Shown: positions 32,564 to 44,366, counted from the stretch's first letter. The stretch: DNA of 64,000 bases from Maricaulis sp963975345 (GCF_963975345.1 NZ_CAXBGE010000006.1:124001-188000); one strand, 5' to 3'. A program made the numbers and translations. Notes: generated from the letters alone by a model not told the origin.

Positions 32564-33182
32564 GACGCGGCCATATGATGCACAGCTCGCCTTGGCAAGA
32601 CTGGCCCTGCGGGTGCGCGGCCCGATGGCGCTGGACCTGCCGGCGCTTTTTGCGCTCACCGATCCCGACAGGACCCATGACCCGCTTCGCCTCGCCGAAA
32701 CGCTGGCGCCGGGAACGGGCCTCGTCTTTCGCCATTTTGGCGCCGCCGACCGGGTCGAGACGGGTTTGAAACTGGCTGAACTGGCCCGTGAAGGCGGTCT
32801 GTGCCTGCTGGTCTCCGCCGATCCGGAACTGGCGGACCAGATCGGCGCTGACGGAATTCACTGGCCCGAGCGTCTGCTCAGTCAGGCCGGCTCGCGCCGG
32901 GTGCGCGGTGACCGGCGGATATTCACCGCATCGGCGCATTCACCCGCCGCGATTTTTCGCGCCCGCCGCGCCGGTATTGATGCGGTGTTCCACTCAACGA
33001 CATTTGCCAGTCAAAGCATCAGCGCGACGCGGCCGCATGGGCCATTCGCCGCCGCAGCAGCGGTTCAGGCGACGGGCATGCCCGTCTATCCCCTCGGCGG
33101 CGTCAACGCGCGCACGGGAAAGCGTTTGGTCGGATTGGGTTTTGCGGGGATTTGCTGCGTCGGCGCCGTGGCGCAGAGCTAG
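32562..33182 (+). CDS. Thiamine phosphate synthase-like protein (ThiE/TenI fold)
   Basis: A 206-residue TIM-barrel protein. LPALFALTDPDRTHDPLRLAE opens the barrel; ADGIHWPE resembles the 'DGVHLGQ' of ThiE; FTASAHSP, AVFHSTTFASQS and YPLGGVNA follow in ThiE order. Several catalytic positions are less well kept than in true ThiE (for example IHWPE instead of VHLGQ), so it could be a TenI-like or degenerate member. Divergent overlap with yggS is described there. Its stop overlaps the convergent NtrZ-like stop (CTAG). Confidence 0.7.
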   Translation: MTRPYDAQLALARLALRVRGPMALDLPALFALTDPDRTHDPLRLAETLAPGTGLVFRHFGAADRVETGLKLAELAREGGLCLLVSADPELADQIGADGIHWPERLLSQAGSRRVRGDRRIFTASAHSPAAIFRARRAGIDAVFHSTTFASQSISATRPHGPFAAAAAVQATGMPVYPLGGVNARTGKRLVGLGFAGICCVGAVAQS

Positions 33183-33682
33183 AAGCGCAGGGCGGATTCA
33201 AACTTGATTTCGGGCTGACGCACGACGTTGTCGGTCAGCCGGAAGGTCAGATCATCTGGCGAAACCAGCCGCACCTGACCACCCAGGCGAATACGATCAC
33301 CCAGATTGATGAAGGCGCCGGCGCTGAGATCGCTATTATCGCTGCGAAGATCCGGACCATCCTGAATGCCGACCCGAACACCCCAACGGCCACCGGGGGA
33401 TTCCCAGTCAACCGTCGATTCCAGATCGAAACCCGGACGCGTATTCTCATTCATCGACAGCGTGAAAGCTTCATACCAAGGTGTTTCGACGCCGAGCTCA
33501 GTGGTCGGTCGGACGTCAGCCCGGACATCAGACTCGCTGGTCGCAACCGGCTGCGTCTGAGGGGCAAGAGCGGCATCTTCCTGCGCAAAAGCTGCTGGCG
33601 CAGCACAGAGCATTGCCGTCGCGATCGAGCCTGCGATCACGCTTTTGGCCAAAAAGGCCCGGCAAAATCCCCACTTGGACAT
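33179..33682 (-). CDS. ntrZ: NtrZ-like periplasmic regulatory protein
   Basis: A 167-residue exported protein. The signal peptide has an n-region MSKWGFCRAFLAK and a hydrophobic core ending in AAFAQ. The mature part has PWYEAFTLSMNENTR, GGRWGVRVGIQDG, LSAGAFINLGDRIRLGGQVRL and a C-terminal PEIKFESALRF. The end and length match my recollection of NtrZ, a periplasmic Caulobacter protein that restrains the NtrY sensor kinase. The name is therefore a family-level inference. No ntrYX genes are nearby. Confidence 0.55.
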   Translation of the reverse strand: MSKWGFCRAFLAKSVIAGSIATAMLCAAPAAFAQEDAALAPQTQPVATSESDVRADVRPTTELGVETPWYEAFTLSMNENTRPGFDLESTVDWESPGGRWGVRVGIQDGPDLRSDNSDLSAGAFINLGDRIRLGGQVRLVSPDDLTFRLTDNVVRQPEIKFESALRF

Positions 33683-33785
33683 GGAACTAAACTCCCTTGA
33701 GCCATCAACCTAGCTACTTGAAACCGACTCCCCAAGCGGATTCTGCCTTCATGGTTGCAGAATCCATTCAGCTGTGGCGGATTTG

Positions 33786-35048
33786 TCAAAATTGCCAACC
33801 CAATTCGAGGAAGATCGCCGAACCGTTCAGCCGGGTTTCGGACCGCCCCAGCGGCCCGGTCACCGGGTCGTCACGGCTGGCCGCCTGGATGCCGCCGCCA
33901 ACCACCCAATGCTCGCCCACCAGGCGCGAAGCGCTCAACTGCACCGTCTGACCATCGACATGGACCAGATCATCACTGAACCGGGCCAGCTCCAGCGCCG
34001 TCAGCCACGGACCCTGTTCGAGGGCCGCCGAGACCGACCAAGCTTCATAGGCACCGTCAGACGCGACGCCATTATTCGACCGCAACCAGCGCGCACCGGC
34101 GCTGAGCCCGCCATGCGTCCAGCGCAATCCGACATCGCGGGTGCTGATTCCGGCAAAACCGGCCAAGCCGGTCGCCTCGGCGCCCTCGCTCAATCCCAGA
34201 CTGGCGGCAAACTCGTGCTCGCCGCGACGGATCTCATAACGGCCGCCAAATTCCCAGACATCGTCGGATACCGGGCTCAGCAATCCGGCCGGTCCGGCTC
34301 GCCAGGCGCAGGCATCAACGCCGCAATCGCGAACCCGGGGTGTGAACGATAGGGCAATGCGTAGCGAACCGATGCTGGACGATTGTCCAACAGCAATCGA
34401 ACGGTAGACTAACTTGGGTGAAACGCCCGAGGTGAGATTGCGCGTCCGGGCACCGCTCAATCCGGTCAAATCGACCCGGCCGCCATCGGCCCGGCTGAGC
34501 CGGAAAGCCGTTGGTCCACTGGCCGGGTCCAGATCGGCCGCGCCTGCGCCATAACCCATCCGCAGCTCACCCCAGCCGATATCGAGATAGCCGTAACCTG
34601 ACTGCAGCGCGATCCGGGTGCCCTCGTCGGCCTCCGTCACCGCAGACTGAAATCCGGAGCTCGCCGCACGCACGCCACGTGGGGTTCCGTCGACCAGTAT
34701 GGTCGCACAATCACCTGACCCCGCAGGGCAATTTCCAACTCGACCACCCCAGGCCCGGCGTCCGGAATCGCGTTCCAACCGGCCACCGAGGACAAAACCC
34801 CAGCGTTGGCCGGATGCCGTAAACGTCTCAAGTTTGAGTTCAGCATCGACGTCGAACAACAGGTCCGCGCCCGATTGAGTACCATCGCCAACAAGCCATA
34901 CGCTGCCGAAATCAAGCCGGAATTCCGGTTCAAATCCGTCTGATATATCAGATGTTGTTGGAGAAAATGTAGTCTGAGACAAAGCCGGCGGGCCCGCGAG
35001 TATCCCGAACAAAGCCGCGACAAGGATCGCGCTGGATGTCCGTTTCAT
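33786..35048 (-). CDS. Predicted outer-membrane beta-barrel porin
   Basis: A 420-residue protein with a signal peptide (MKRTSSAILVAALFGILAGP, cleavage after LSQ). The rest is made of alternating beta strands (WGFVLGGRLER, GYLDIGWGELRMGYG, FGGRYEIRRGEHEFAASLGL) and ends in FLELGWQF, with the C-terminal Phe that BAM recognises. This is a porin-like barrel resembling the alphaproteobacterial porin group, of unknown specificity. The ATG at 35048 has a CGAGG ribosome binding site. A frame to 35186 adds unrelated sequence. Two cysteines within the barrel (CPAGSGDC) could form a loop disulfide. Confidence 0.8.
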   Translation of the reverse strand: MKRTSSAILVAALFGILAGPPALSQTTFSPTTSDISDGFEPEFRLDFGSVWLVGDGTQSGADLLFDVDAELKLETFTASGQRWGFVLGGRLERDSGRRAWGGRVGNCPAGSGDCATILVDGTPRGVRAASSGFQSAVTEADEGTRIALQSGYGYLDIGWGELRMGYGAGAADLDPASGPTAFRLSRADGGRVDLTGLSGARTRNLTSGVSPKLVYRSIAVGQSSSIGSLRIALSFTPRVRDCGVDACAWRAGPAGLLSPVSDDVWEFGGRYEIRRGEHEFAASLGLSEGAEATGLAGFAGISTRDVGLRWTHGGLSAGARWLRSNNGVASDGAYEAWSVSAALEQGPWLTALELARFSDDLVHVDGQTVQLSASRLVGEHWVVGGGIQAASRDDPVTGPLGRSETRLNGSAIFLELGWQF

Positions 35049-35315
35049 ACCTCGCGGCCCCGCCGATCGGCCCCGTCCCCCCGGACGTCGCGCCGTTAAT
35101 GGATGCGAGAGACAGGCTGTGGTCAAGCGCCACCACCCCTTAATCAGAGCTATCCTTGCGACATGTTGCAGACATGCCACGCTCACATGGGTGCCTTTCG
35201 GCGCTGGCGTGACGAAGATCGCGTGTTATACACACCTTCCCGGGATGCCAAAGATCGCAAGAAACAGGCATACGGGAAGTGTTTTCGCCGTCTTGCATCG
35301 AAGGAGTAACGGCAC

Positions 35316-35822
35316 ATGTCCGACCGTCGGATTCTTGGCGCAGTCTTGTTCTCCGCCATCCTGTTCCTCCCAGCCTGCGCCTCACGGGGCAACGACGCTG
35401 CTTCCAATAGCGGCGCATCGTCAGAGCAACGCTCCGGTTTTCATTTACCGAGCCTGCCCAACCCGTTACGCAGCAACAGCCCGGTCGTGCCGGAAGGCAT
35501 TGGCGTTAATGGCTATCTCTGGCGCGCCAGCCTCGACACGATCAGCTTCATGCCATTGTCGGAAGTCGACCCATTCGGCGGCGTCATCATCACGGACTGG
35601 TACGCCAATCCACAGATGACGAGCGAACGGTTCAAGCTTACCGTCTATATCCTCGACACGCGTCTGCGGGCCGATGCGCTCGCCGTCAACGTGTTCCGCC
35701 AGGTACGCGAAGAGGGCGGCGGCTGGATTGATGCCGAGACCAACCCGCAAACCTCCTATGAAATTGAAAACGCTATCCTGACCCGAGCTCGTCAGCTCCG
35801 CATTGCGCGGCTGGAAGATTAG
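35316..35822 (+). CDS. DUF3576 lipoprotein
   Basis: A 168-residue protein with a lipoprotein signal (VLFSAILFLPACAS, lipobox LPAC). The mature part (GIGVNGYLWRASLDTISFMPLSEVDPFGGVIITDWY) is the DUF3576 signature. It is likely anchored in the outer membrane. It precedes leuS by a short gap, the same order as in Caulobacter relatives. Function is unknown; an envelope assembly role has been suggested by its neighbour lptE, but this is only context. Confidence 0.87.
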   Translation: MSDRRILGAVLFSAILFLPACASRGNDAASNSGASSEQRSGFHLPSLPNPLRSNSPVVPEGIGVNGYLWRASLDTISFMPLSEVDPFGGVIITDWYANPQMTSERFKLTVYILDTRLRADALAVNVFRQVREEGGGWIDAETNPQTSYEIENAILTRARQLRIARLED

Positions 35823-35860
35823 GGCACCGGGTACGCGGTTGAATGCTGCGAGCCAAGGAC

Positions 35861-38458
<2,598 letters not shown>

Positions 38459-38462
38459 AATA

Positions 38463-38963
38463 ATGCGCTCTTTTCGTTTTTCAGTGGCCGCCTTGGTCAT
38501 CCTCTCCTTCAGCGCCCTTTCGGCCTGTGGCTTCACACCCCTTTACGGCGCAAACGCCGTCACCAGCGGCCTATCGGATATCAGGGTTGAAACGGGCCAG
38601 GAACGGATTGATTTCCGGCTTCAGGAGGCTCTGTTGGACGGTATGAGTGCCCGGCATGCCGCCGGGCCCTACACCCTTCACGCAACCACAACCGTCCTTT
38701 CACAACCTTTCGGGGTTGGGGTCGACGCTATCGCGAGCCGGTTCGCCGTACAGGTCAGTGTGCAATGGCAGCTGGTGCGGGAAGGAAGTTTGGAACCCAT
38801 CCTGACGGGAATTGCCAACAGCGACGCATCCTACGATGTCCCCGCCGGGGTTTATGGTGGACTTGCTGCCGAGTCTGACGCCGAAAATCGCGCGATCGGC
38901 GTCGCGGCAGATCGGATTATAACCCAACTTGCGCGGTCCATACGGGATGAGGACGCGTGGTAA
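38463..38963 (+). CDS. lptE: LPS-assembly lipoprotein LptE
   Basis: A 166-residue lipoprotein. The signal FSVAALVILSFSALSACGFTPLYG contains the lipobox LSAC, then the GFTPLYG that typifies LptE. LptE is the plug that with LptD inserts LPS into the outer membrane. Two-strand-plus-helix order (IRVETGQERIDFRLQEALLDGM; YTLHATTTVLSQPFGVG) fits. The C-terminal end overlaps the start of holA by 7 bp, linking the two genes as in most alphaproteobacteria. Confidence 0.9.
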   Translation: MRSFRFSVAALVILSFSALSACGFTPLYGANAVTSGLSDIRVETGQERIDFRLQEALLDGMSARHAAGPYTLHATTTVLSQPFGVGVDAIASRFAVQVSVQWQLVREGSLEPILTGIANSDASYDVPAGVYGGLAAESDAENRAIGVAADRIITQLARSIRDEDAW

Positions 38964-40012
38964 AGCCATCGCCACGCGATGCAGATGCCCGAATTGCCCG
39001 ACCAGATCCCGCTTTCAAGGCTTATCTGATATTCGGCCCCGACCGAGGGTTAGTGCATGAACGCGCGATCACCTTGGCCCGGGCGCTGGTCCCGGATCCG
39101 AACGATCCGTTCGCTGTCACCCAACTCACTGAAGAAGATATGAAATCCGACCCGGCAGCACTCGCTGACGCGATGGCGGCAATGTCGCTTACAGGCAGCG
39201 CGCGCCTGGTCCGCGTCCGGCTGTCGGGCGAGACTGGGAGCGGACCGGTTCTGGAGCTCGTGACGGCGCTGGAAAAAGGCCTCGCGCAGGTGGAAGCCTG
39301 CCTGATCGTCGAGTCAGGCGATCTGACTCCTCGCGGCAAATTGCGGAAAATATTCGAACCGGCGAAGGCCGCAATGGCGATCGCCTGTTATCCGGATTCA
39401 GCGCAGTCGCTTGGTGACATTGCAACCAAAATGCTTGCGGAGGAAGGGCTTACGCTGACCGCGGCCGCGCGATCTGCGTGGCTGCCCAGGTTGGAAGGGG
39501 ATCGCGCCTTTGCTCGCGGCGAAATAGAAAAATTACTGTTGTTCAAAGGGTTACAATCACAGCGCTCTGATGATGATACTCTCGTTGAGCTATCTGATAT
39601 CGAGATGATCGCAGCGGATCAGGGTGATGCGGAACTGGATGCGATCATTGGGCCAGTGCTCGACGGCGAGCTGACGACCGCTGACAGCGCCTATGTCCGG
39701 GCGCTGGGCGGTGGTGCAAGTGCGGTTGGTGTCTTGCGTGCGCTGCAACGGCGTCTCGACCAAATCGGATCCGTCCACGCTGCCGGCGGAGACGAAAACG
39801 CTATGCTGCGCAGCGGAGCGCCGCGTTATGGCCCGCAAGCGGCGCAATTCAAGCGTCAATTGGGGCTGTGGCGCGGTCGACGGCTCGATGCGGCGCGGCA
39901 ATTGGCCTTCGATGCCGAGCGCGCCGTCAAACGTTCGGCCAGTCCAGCGGATACGCTGGTTGGCGAGCTCCTGCTTCGGCTGGCGCGCGGCGCAGCTAGA
40001 ATGCGCGCCTGA
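38957..40012 (+). CDS. holA: DNA polymerase III delta subunit
   Basis: A 351-residue clamp-loader subunit that opens the beta ring. The N-terminal domain has FKAYLIFGPDRGLVHERAITLAR, and the second part contains LTGSARLVRVRL and the C-terminal helical domain (LRALQRRLDQIGSVHAAGGDENA). Translation starts at a GTG at 38957 with GAGG 5 bp upstream, inside the end of lptE. It converges with parB 6 bp away. Confidence 0.9.
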   Translation: MVKPSPRDADARIARPDPAFKAYLIFGPDRGLVHERAITLARALVPDPNDPFAVTQLTEEDMKSDPAALADAMAAMSLTGSARLVRVRLSGETGSGPVLELVTALEKGLAQVEACLIVESGDLTPRGKLRKIFEPAKAAMAIACYPDSAQSLGDIATKMLAEEGLTLTAAARSAWLPRLEGDRAFARGEIEKLLLFKGLQSQRSDDDTLVELSDIEMIAADQGDAELDAIIGPVLDGELTTADSAYVRALGGGASAVGVLRALQRRLDQIGSVHAAGGDENAMLRSGAPRYGPQAAQFKRQLGLWRGRRLDAARQLAFDAERAVKRSASPADTLVGELLLRLARGAARMRA

Positions 40013-40018
40013 CAGGCC

Positions 40019-40936
40019 TCAGCGCTCAACAGATCCCAAGCGGCGGCAAACATCGTCGAGCTGCTCAAGGGTCGTGTAACGCACACGCACTTCGCCGCCT
40101 TCAGCACCATGCCGAATATCCACATCAAGACCGAGTCGAGCCGAAATATCCGCCTCAAGCGAGCGTGTGTCAGCATCCTTGTCAGGGGCGTCCGCAGAGG
40201 GCCGGACTTTCGGCCCTGGCACCGGTCGATCAGCTGCGTTGCGCGCCATACGTTCGGCATCACGAACTGTTAGGCCCTTATCTACAATTAGTTGTGCGAG
40301 TTCCGCCGAATTTGGTGCGGAAGCGATTGCACGGGCATGCCCGGCGGAAATCTGACCTTCGGCTAAGTATGTCAGGACACTGGCAGGAAGCGAAAGCAAC
40401 CGGACCATATTGGCAACATGGCTACGGCTCTTTGAAACAGCCCGCGCGACGTCTTCTTGAGTGTGTCCGTAGCGATCGATCAATTGCCGATAGGCCTGCG
40501 CTTCTTCGACCGGGTTGAGATCGGCGCGCTGCACATTCTCGACAATGCCGATCTCAAGCGTTTCCTGATCGGACAGCTCGCGCACGAGCGCCGGCACTTC
40601 GTGCAAGCGCGCCCGTTGTGCCGCGCGCCAACGACGCTCGCCAGCAACGATTTCATAGCCTTCCTCAGGCCCTTTGGCTGGCCGGACCAGGATAGGCTGA
40701 ACAATCCCCTTCTCGGCAACCGAAGCCGCCAATGCTTCCAGCTCGCTCTCTACCATTGCTTTGCGCGGTTGGTCAGGATTTGGGCGGATCAATTCGATCG
40801 GCAGCATGCGAACACCATCACGTGTTGCCGGCGCGTCTGCAGCTGCCGGCAGGGTGTCGAAATTCTCGCCCTCTGACTCGCCCAGCAAGGCAGAAAGGCC
40901 CCGGCCGAGACGGCGATTCTTGTCCGATGCACTCAT
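40019..40936 (-). CDS. parB: Chromosome partitioning protein ParB
   Basis: A 305-residue parS-binding CTPase. The protein starts with RRLGRGLSALLGESEGE. The ParB/Srx domain has IRPNPDQPRKAM and the CTP motif GYEIVAGERRWRAAQRAR, and the HTH region reads QEDVARAVSKSRSHVANMVRLL. The C-terminal dimer domain ends DVCRRLG. Its ATG overlaps the parA stop by 4 bp. Three parS sequences lie 1.5-3.5 kb upstream. ParB loads there and spreads, positioning the origin. Confidence 0.96.
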   Translation of the reverse strand: MSASDKNRRLGRGLSALLGESEGENFDTLPAAADAPATRDGVRMLPIELIRPNPDQPRKAMVESELEALAASVAEKGIVQPILVRPAKGPEEGYEIVAGERRWRAAQRARLHEVPALVRELSDQETLEIGIVENVQRADLNPVEEAQAYRQLIDRYGHTQEDVARAVSKSRSHVANMVRLLSLPASVLTYLAEGQISAGHARAIASAPNSAELAQLIVDKGLTVRDAERMARNAADRPVPGPKVRPSADAPDKDADTRSLEADISARLGLDVDIRHGAEGGEVRVRYTTLEQLDDVCRRLGSVER

Positions 40937-41778
40937 GCCAGTTCATCCTGTTTCAACTGATTGCGGCTGCGTTCCTGGCGGACGATTTCCCGAGCCAGGC
41001 CGAGATAAGCCTGCGAACCGCTGCAGGCGAGATCATAGAGCAGGACCGGCTTGCCAACCGACGGCGCCTCGGAGACGCGCACATTGCGTGGAATGACGGT
41101 CTTGTAGACCGTGTCGCCGAAATGACCGCGCACATCGGCGGCGACTTCGGCCGAGAGATTATTGCGGGAATCATACATGGTCAGGACGATGCCCTGGATC
41201 TCCAACTTCGCATTCAGATGTCCGCGGACCCGCTCAACGGTGCGGATTAGTTGGGTCAAGCCCTCGAGCGCAAAGAATTCGCACTGTAGCGGCACCAGAA
41301 TGGAGTCAGCCGCCGTCATGGCATTGACTGTCAGGACGTTAAGCGAAGGCGGGCAATCGATCAGGATATAATCAAAGCCATCCGAACGACGTGCAAGAGA
41401 TTGAAAATACTGATCTACGGCCCGTTTCAGACGATACGAACGCCCTTGATCTGTGGCCAGCTCCAGCTCAGCTCCTGACAGGAGGACATCGGAGGGTAAG
41501 ATCGACAGGCCGGGCACCAAGGTCGGCACAAGCGCCTGCTGCAGCGGCACGCCACCAACCAAAACGTCGAAAGATGTCGTCGTCCGCCGCGCGGGCGGCA
41601 CACCAAGCCCAGTTGAGGCATTCCCCTGGGGGTCGAGGTCCATGATCAGGACCTTCTGCTTTACTGCGGCCAGTGCGGTACCAAGATTGATGGCGGTCGT
41701 TGTCTTTCCGACCCCGCCTTTCTGATTGGCAATGGCGATCACTCGGGGCGCTCGGTGGCGCATTACATCATCGGACAC
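40933..41778 (-). CDS. parA: Chromosome partitioning ATPase ParA
   Basis: A 281-residue deviant Walker ATPase. The Walker A motif is KGGVGKTT in VIAIANQKGGVGKTTTAINL; LIMDLDPQGNAS is the A' motif; DYILIDCPPSLNVLT is Walker B. It moves ParB-parS complexes. The start is placed at the GTG at 41778 because GAGG lies 6 bp upstream. An internal ATG at 41763 and a GTG at 41790 are alternatives. It overlaps the rsmG stop and ends overlapping parB. Confidence 0.96.
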   Translation of the reverse strand: MSDDVMRHRAPRVIAIANQKGGVGKTTTAINLGTALAAVKQKVLIMDLDPQGNASTGLGVPPARRTTTSFDVLVGGVPLQQALVPTLVPGLSILPSDVLLSGAELELATDQGRSYRLKRAVDQYFQSLARRSDGFDYILIDCPPSLNVLTVNAMTAADSILVPLQCEFFALEGLTQLIRTVERVRGHLNAKLEIQGIVLTMYDSRNNLSAEVAADVRGHFGDTVYKTVIPRNVRVSEAPSVGKPVLLYDLACSGSQAYLGLAREIVRQERSRNQLKQDELA

Positions 41779-42391
41779 GCTGTACCTCACTGATGCGCAA
41801 GATCACACCATCGCCGGTCTGACTGGGTATGACTTCGCAGTCGAATGTCCAGTGTTTGCGGGCCTCGGTCAATTCATCACGGTAGTGCCGACCCTTGAAA
41901 AACAGACCGACAACCCCGGTTTTCAACAGCGGGGCAGCGAATCCCAATAATTTATTCAAGGGTGCAAAAGCCCGTGCTGTCACCAGTTGGAAGCTTTCTG
42001 ACGGGTCCATATCCTCGACCCGAATCGTTCTGGCCTCTGCTGCCAGGTCGAGTTCGTCGATCACGCGGTTGAGAAATGCAGTTTTCTTGGTCACGGAGTC
42101 GATCAGTACCACCCGGGCGTCAATCGCACGATCCCGGAAGGCCAAAGCGAGCGCCAAGCCCGGAAAGCCGGCGCCCGCCCCGAGGTCAGCAACGGAGCGA
42201 GTGTCGGGTGGCAATAATTCCATCAGCTGCAGGCTATCGAGGGCGTGTCGCTCCCAAAAGTCATCCAGCGTCGAGCGTCCGACCAGATTGGTGTGGGCAT
42301 TGACCTCGACGAGAAGCTCCCGCCAGCGATCAAAACCGAGCGCTGTTTCACGTGAAACACCGGTGGCCGTCTGAAATTCATCACGCGTCAC
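41768..42391 (-). CDS. rsmG: 16S rRNA m7G527 methyltransferase
   Basis: A 207-residue SAM-dependent methyltransferase (formerly GidB) that methylates G527 of 16S rRNA; loss often gives low-level streptomycin resistance. The SAM motif is SVADLGAGAGFPGLALA, followed by VVLIDSVTKKTAFLN and VTARAFAPLNKLL. A GTG start at 42391 directly abuts the mnmG stop. Its N-terminal codons (GVSRETALGF) contain a perfect parS sequence at 42344-42359, so the gene encodes both protein and centromere. Confidence 0.95.
   Translation of the reverse strand: MTRDEFQTATGVSRETALGFDRWRELLVEVNAHTNLVGRSTLDDFWERHALDSLQLMELLPPDTRSVADLGAGAGFPGLALALAFRDRAIDARVVLIDSVTKKTAFLNRVIDELDLAAEARTIRVEDMDPSESFQLVTARAFAPLNKLLGFAAPLLKTGVVGLFFKGRHYRDELTEARKHWTFDCEVIPSQTGDGVILRISEVQRVR
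42344..42359. promoter_or_regulatory. parS site 1 (perfect), inside rsmG
   Basis: TGTTTCACGTGAAACA, the 16-bp ParB-binding palindrome, perfect at every position. It overlaps the N-terminal codons of rsmG, about 550 bp from the parA start. Confidence 0.95.
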
Positions 42392-44251
42392 TCAGCTCGC
42401 CTTTTTCTTCTGTCGCTTGACATAGGCCAGAACGGCCGTGAGCGCCCCCGGCGTTACACCCTCGATGCGCGACGCCTGGCCAAGAGTGTCAGGACGAGCG
42501 GCCATAAGCTTCTCACGCGCCTCATTGGAAAGCCCGCCGACGGACGTGTAGTCGAGATCTGCGGGGATCCGCACGGCCTCGTCCCGCCTGAATGCCAAGA
42601 TGTCGGCCTGCTGGCGGTCGAGGTAGCCCGCATAAACGGCATCGATTTCCATCTGCTCCGCGACCGGGCCGTCAAAAACGGATAACTCCGGCCAGATGCG
42701 CGTCACGTCGCCCCAATTGATTTCTGGATAGGCTAGCAGATCAGCCACAGTACGCCGGCGACCATCCGCGTTGACCGACAATCCGTGGCGTTGAGCCTCG
42801 GGTGGTGTGATGTCCAGCGTCGCGATGCGCTCTCTCGCGCGCTCGAGTTGACCTAGTTTCACGTGAAACATATCTCGGCGCCCGGAAGCGACAGCGCCCA
42901 GCTCAATTGCCTTTGGCGTCAGTCGTTGGTCCGCATTATCAGCACGCAGCAGCAAACGATATTCAGCCCGTGACGTGAACATGCGATAGGGTTCGCTGAC
43001 CCCACGTGTGATCAAATCGTCGATCATCACGCCGATATAGGCCTCTGACCGGCTCAAAATTAAGGGTTCACTCCCGCCTGCGGCCAGTGCGGCATTAAAC
43101 CCGGCCACCAGGCCTTGAGCGGCGGCCTCTTCATAGCCTGTCGTGCCGTTGATCTGGCCAGCCAGCCACAGGCCGGGCACAGCCCGGACCTGTAGGGTTG
43201 CGTCGAGTTCGCGCGGGTCAACATAGTCATATTCGATCGCGTAACCGTACCGCTTGACCTCAACCTGTTCCAGGCCGGGGATCGTGCGCAGAAAGGCGTC
43301 CTGGACGGCGTCCGGCATCGAAGTCGAGATACCATTTGGGTAGACGGTGTCGTCATCCAAACCTTCGGGCTCGAGAAATATCTGGTGCTCGGAACGATCC
43401 GCGAAGCGTACGACCTTGTCCTCAATCGATGGGCAATATCGTGGGCCACGGCCAGAGATCGAGCCGCTATAAACCGCCGATTGCTCAAGATTTTCCGCGA
43501 TGATCCGATGCGTCGCCTCGTTTGTGTGCGTGATGGCACAGCTGATCTGAGGCACAGTGATCTTGGCGGTGAGAAACGAAAACGGCACGGGGACGTCGTC
43601 AGCAGCCTGTTGGTCGAGACTATCCCATGCAATCGAGGACTTAAGAATGCGGGCCGGCGTGCCGGTCTTGAGCCGCCCCATCCGCAGGCCCAGACCGTAG
43701 AGCGTTTCGCCCAACCCAATGGAGGGTTGCTCACCATATCGTCCGGCCGGAATTCGCTCGAGGCCGCGATGGATCACACCGCGCAGAAAGGTCCCGGTCG
43801 TCAATACAACACTGGGCGCGCGATAACTCTGACCTGAGGCGTCCAAGACACCAACGCAGCGGCCATCCTCGAGGATCAAATCCTCAACCGGGGCCGCGAT
43901 GATTTCAAGATTGGTTGTTTCCGCCAGAGCGGCCTGCATGGCTTCGCGATAGAGCTTGCGATCCGATTGTGTCCGCGGTCCTCGGACAGCCGGCCCCTTT
44001 GAGCGGTTGAGCAATCTGAACTGAATCCCGGACGCGTCAGCCACGCGCCCCATCAACCCGTCCAGGGCGTCAATCTCGCGGACCAGATGTCCTTTACCCA
44101 AGCCGCCGATAGCTGGATTGCACGACATCTCGCCAATCGTTTCCAGCTTGTGCGTTAACAAAAGCGTCTTCGCGCCCAGACGTGCCGATGCCGAAGCGGC
44201 GTCACAGCCGGCATGTCCCCCACCGATAATGATGACGTCCCAGGTTTTCAT
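42392..44251 (-). CDS. mnmG: tRNA uridine-5-carboxymethylaminomethyl modification enzyme MnmG
   Basis: A 619-residue FAD protein (GidA) that with MnmE makes cmnm5U34 in tRNA. The FAD motif is WDVIIIGGGHAGCDAASASAR. CNPAIGGLGKGHLVREIDALDG, RLLNRSKGPAVRGPR, TGTFLRGVIHRG and the C-terminal EARTIRVE-like helical domain (YLDRQQADILAFRRDEAVRIP) follow. The start is at the ATG giving MKTWDV. A GTG at 44269 would add six residues. It abuts rsmG and is upstream of two parS sites within and beside it. Confidence 0.96.
   Translation of the reverse strand: MKTWDVIIIGGGHAGCDAASASARLGAKTLLLTHKLETIGEMSCNPAIGGLGKGHLVREIDALDGLMGRVADASGIQFRLLNRSKGPAVRGPRTQSDRKLYREAMQAALAETTNLEIIAAPVEDLILEDGRCVGVLDASGQSYRAPSVVLTTGTFLRGVIHRGLERIPAGRYGEQPSIGLGETLYGLGLRMGRLKTGTPARILKSSIAWDSLDQQAADDVPVPFSFLTAKITVPQISCAITHTNEATHRIIAENLEQSAVYSGSISGRGPRYCPSIEDKVVRFADRSEHQIFLEPEGLDDDTVYPNGISTSMPDAVQDAFLRTIPGLEQVEVKRYGYAIEYDYVDPRELDATLQVRAVPGLWLAGQINGTTGYEEAAAQGLVAGFNAALAAGGSEPLILSRSEAYIGVMIDDLITRGVSEPYRMFTSRAEYRLLLRADNADQRLTPKAIELGAVASGRRDMFHVKLGQLERARERIATLDITPPEAQRHGLSVNADGRRRTVADLLAYPEINWGDVTRIWPELSVFDGPVAEQMEIDAVYAGYLDRQQADILAFRRDEAVRIPADLDYTSVGGLSNEAREKLMAARPDTLGQASRIEGVTPGALTAVLAYVKRQKKKAS
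42855..42870. promoter_or_regulatory. parS site 2, inside mnmG
   Basis: AGTTTCACGTGAAACA differs from the consensus only at the first base, and the 14-bp core GTTTCACGTGAAAC is intact. It lies in the C-terminal third of mnmG, 511 bp from parS site 1. Confidence 0.9.
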
Positions 44252-44337
44252 GGTTTCTTGTCCAAACACGGAGGCGAAGTCCGGCGAAGGCCGCTACATA
44301 GGGCTGACGACGCTCTGAGTCGAGCGGTGGCGTCCAG

Positions 44338-44353
44338 TGTTTCACGTGAAACA
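44338..44353. promoter_or_regulatory. parS site 3 (perfect), between mnmE and mnmG
   Basis: A second exact TGTTTCACGTGAAACA, in the 115-bp gap between mnmE and mnmG. It lies about 7.4 kb from the proposed origin, similar to the parS-to-origin distance of about 8 kb reported for Caulobacter. Confidence 0.95.
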
Positions 44354-44366
44354 CCGCTGGAGCGCC

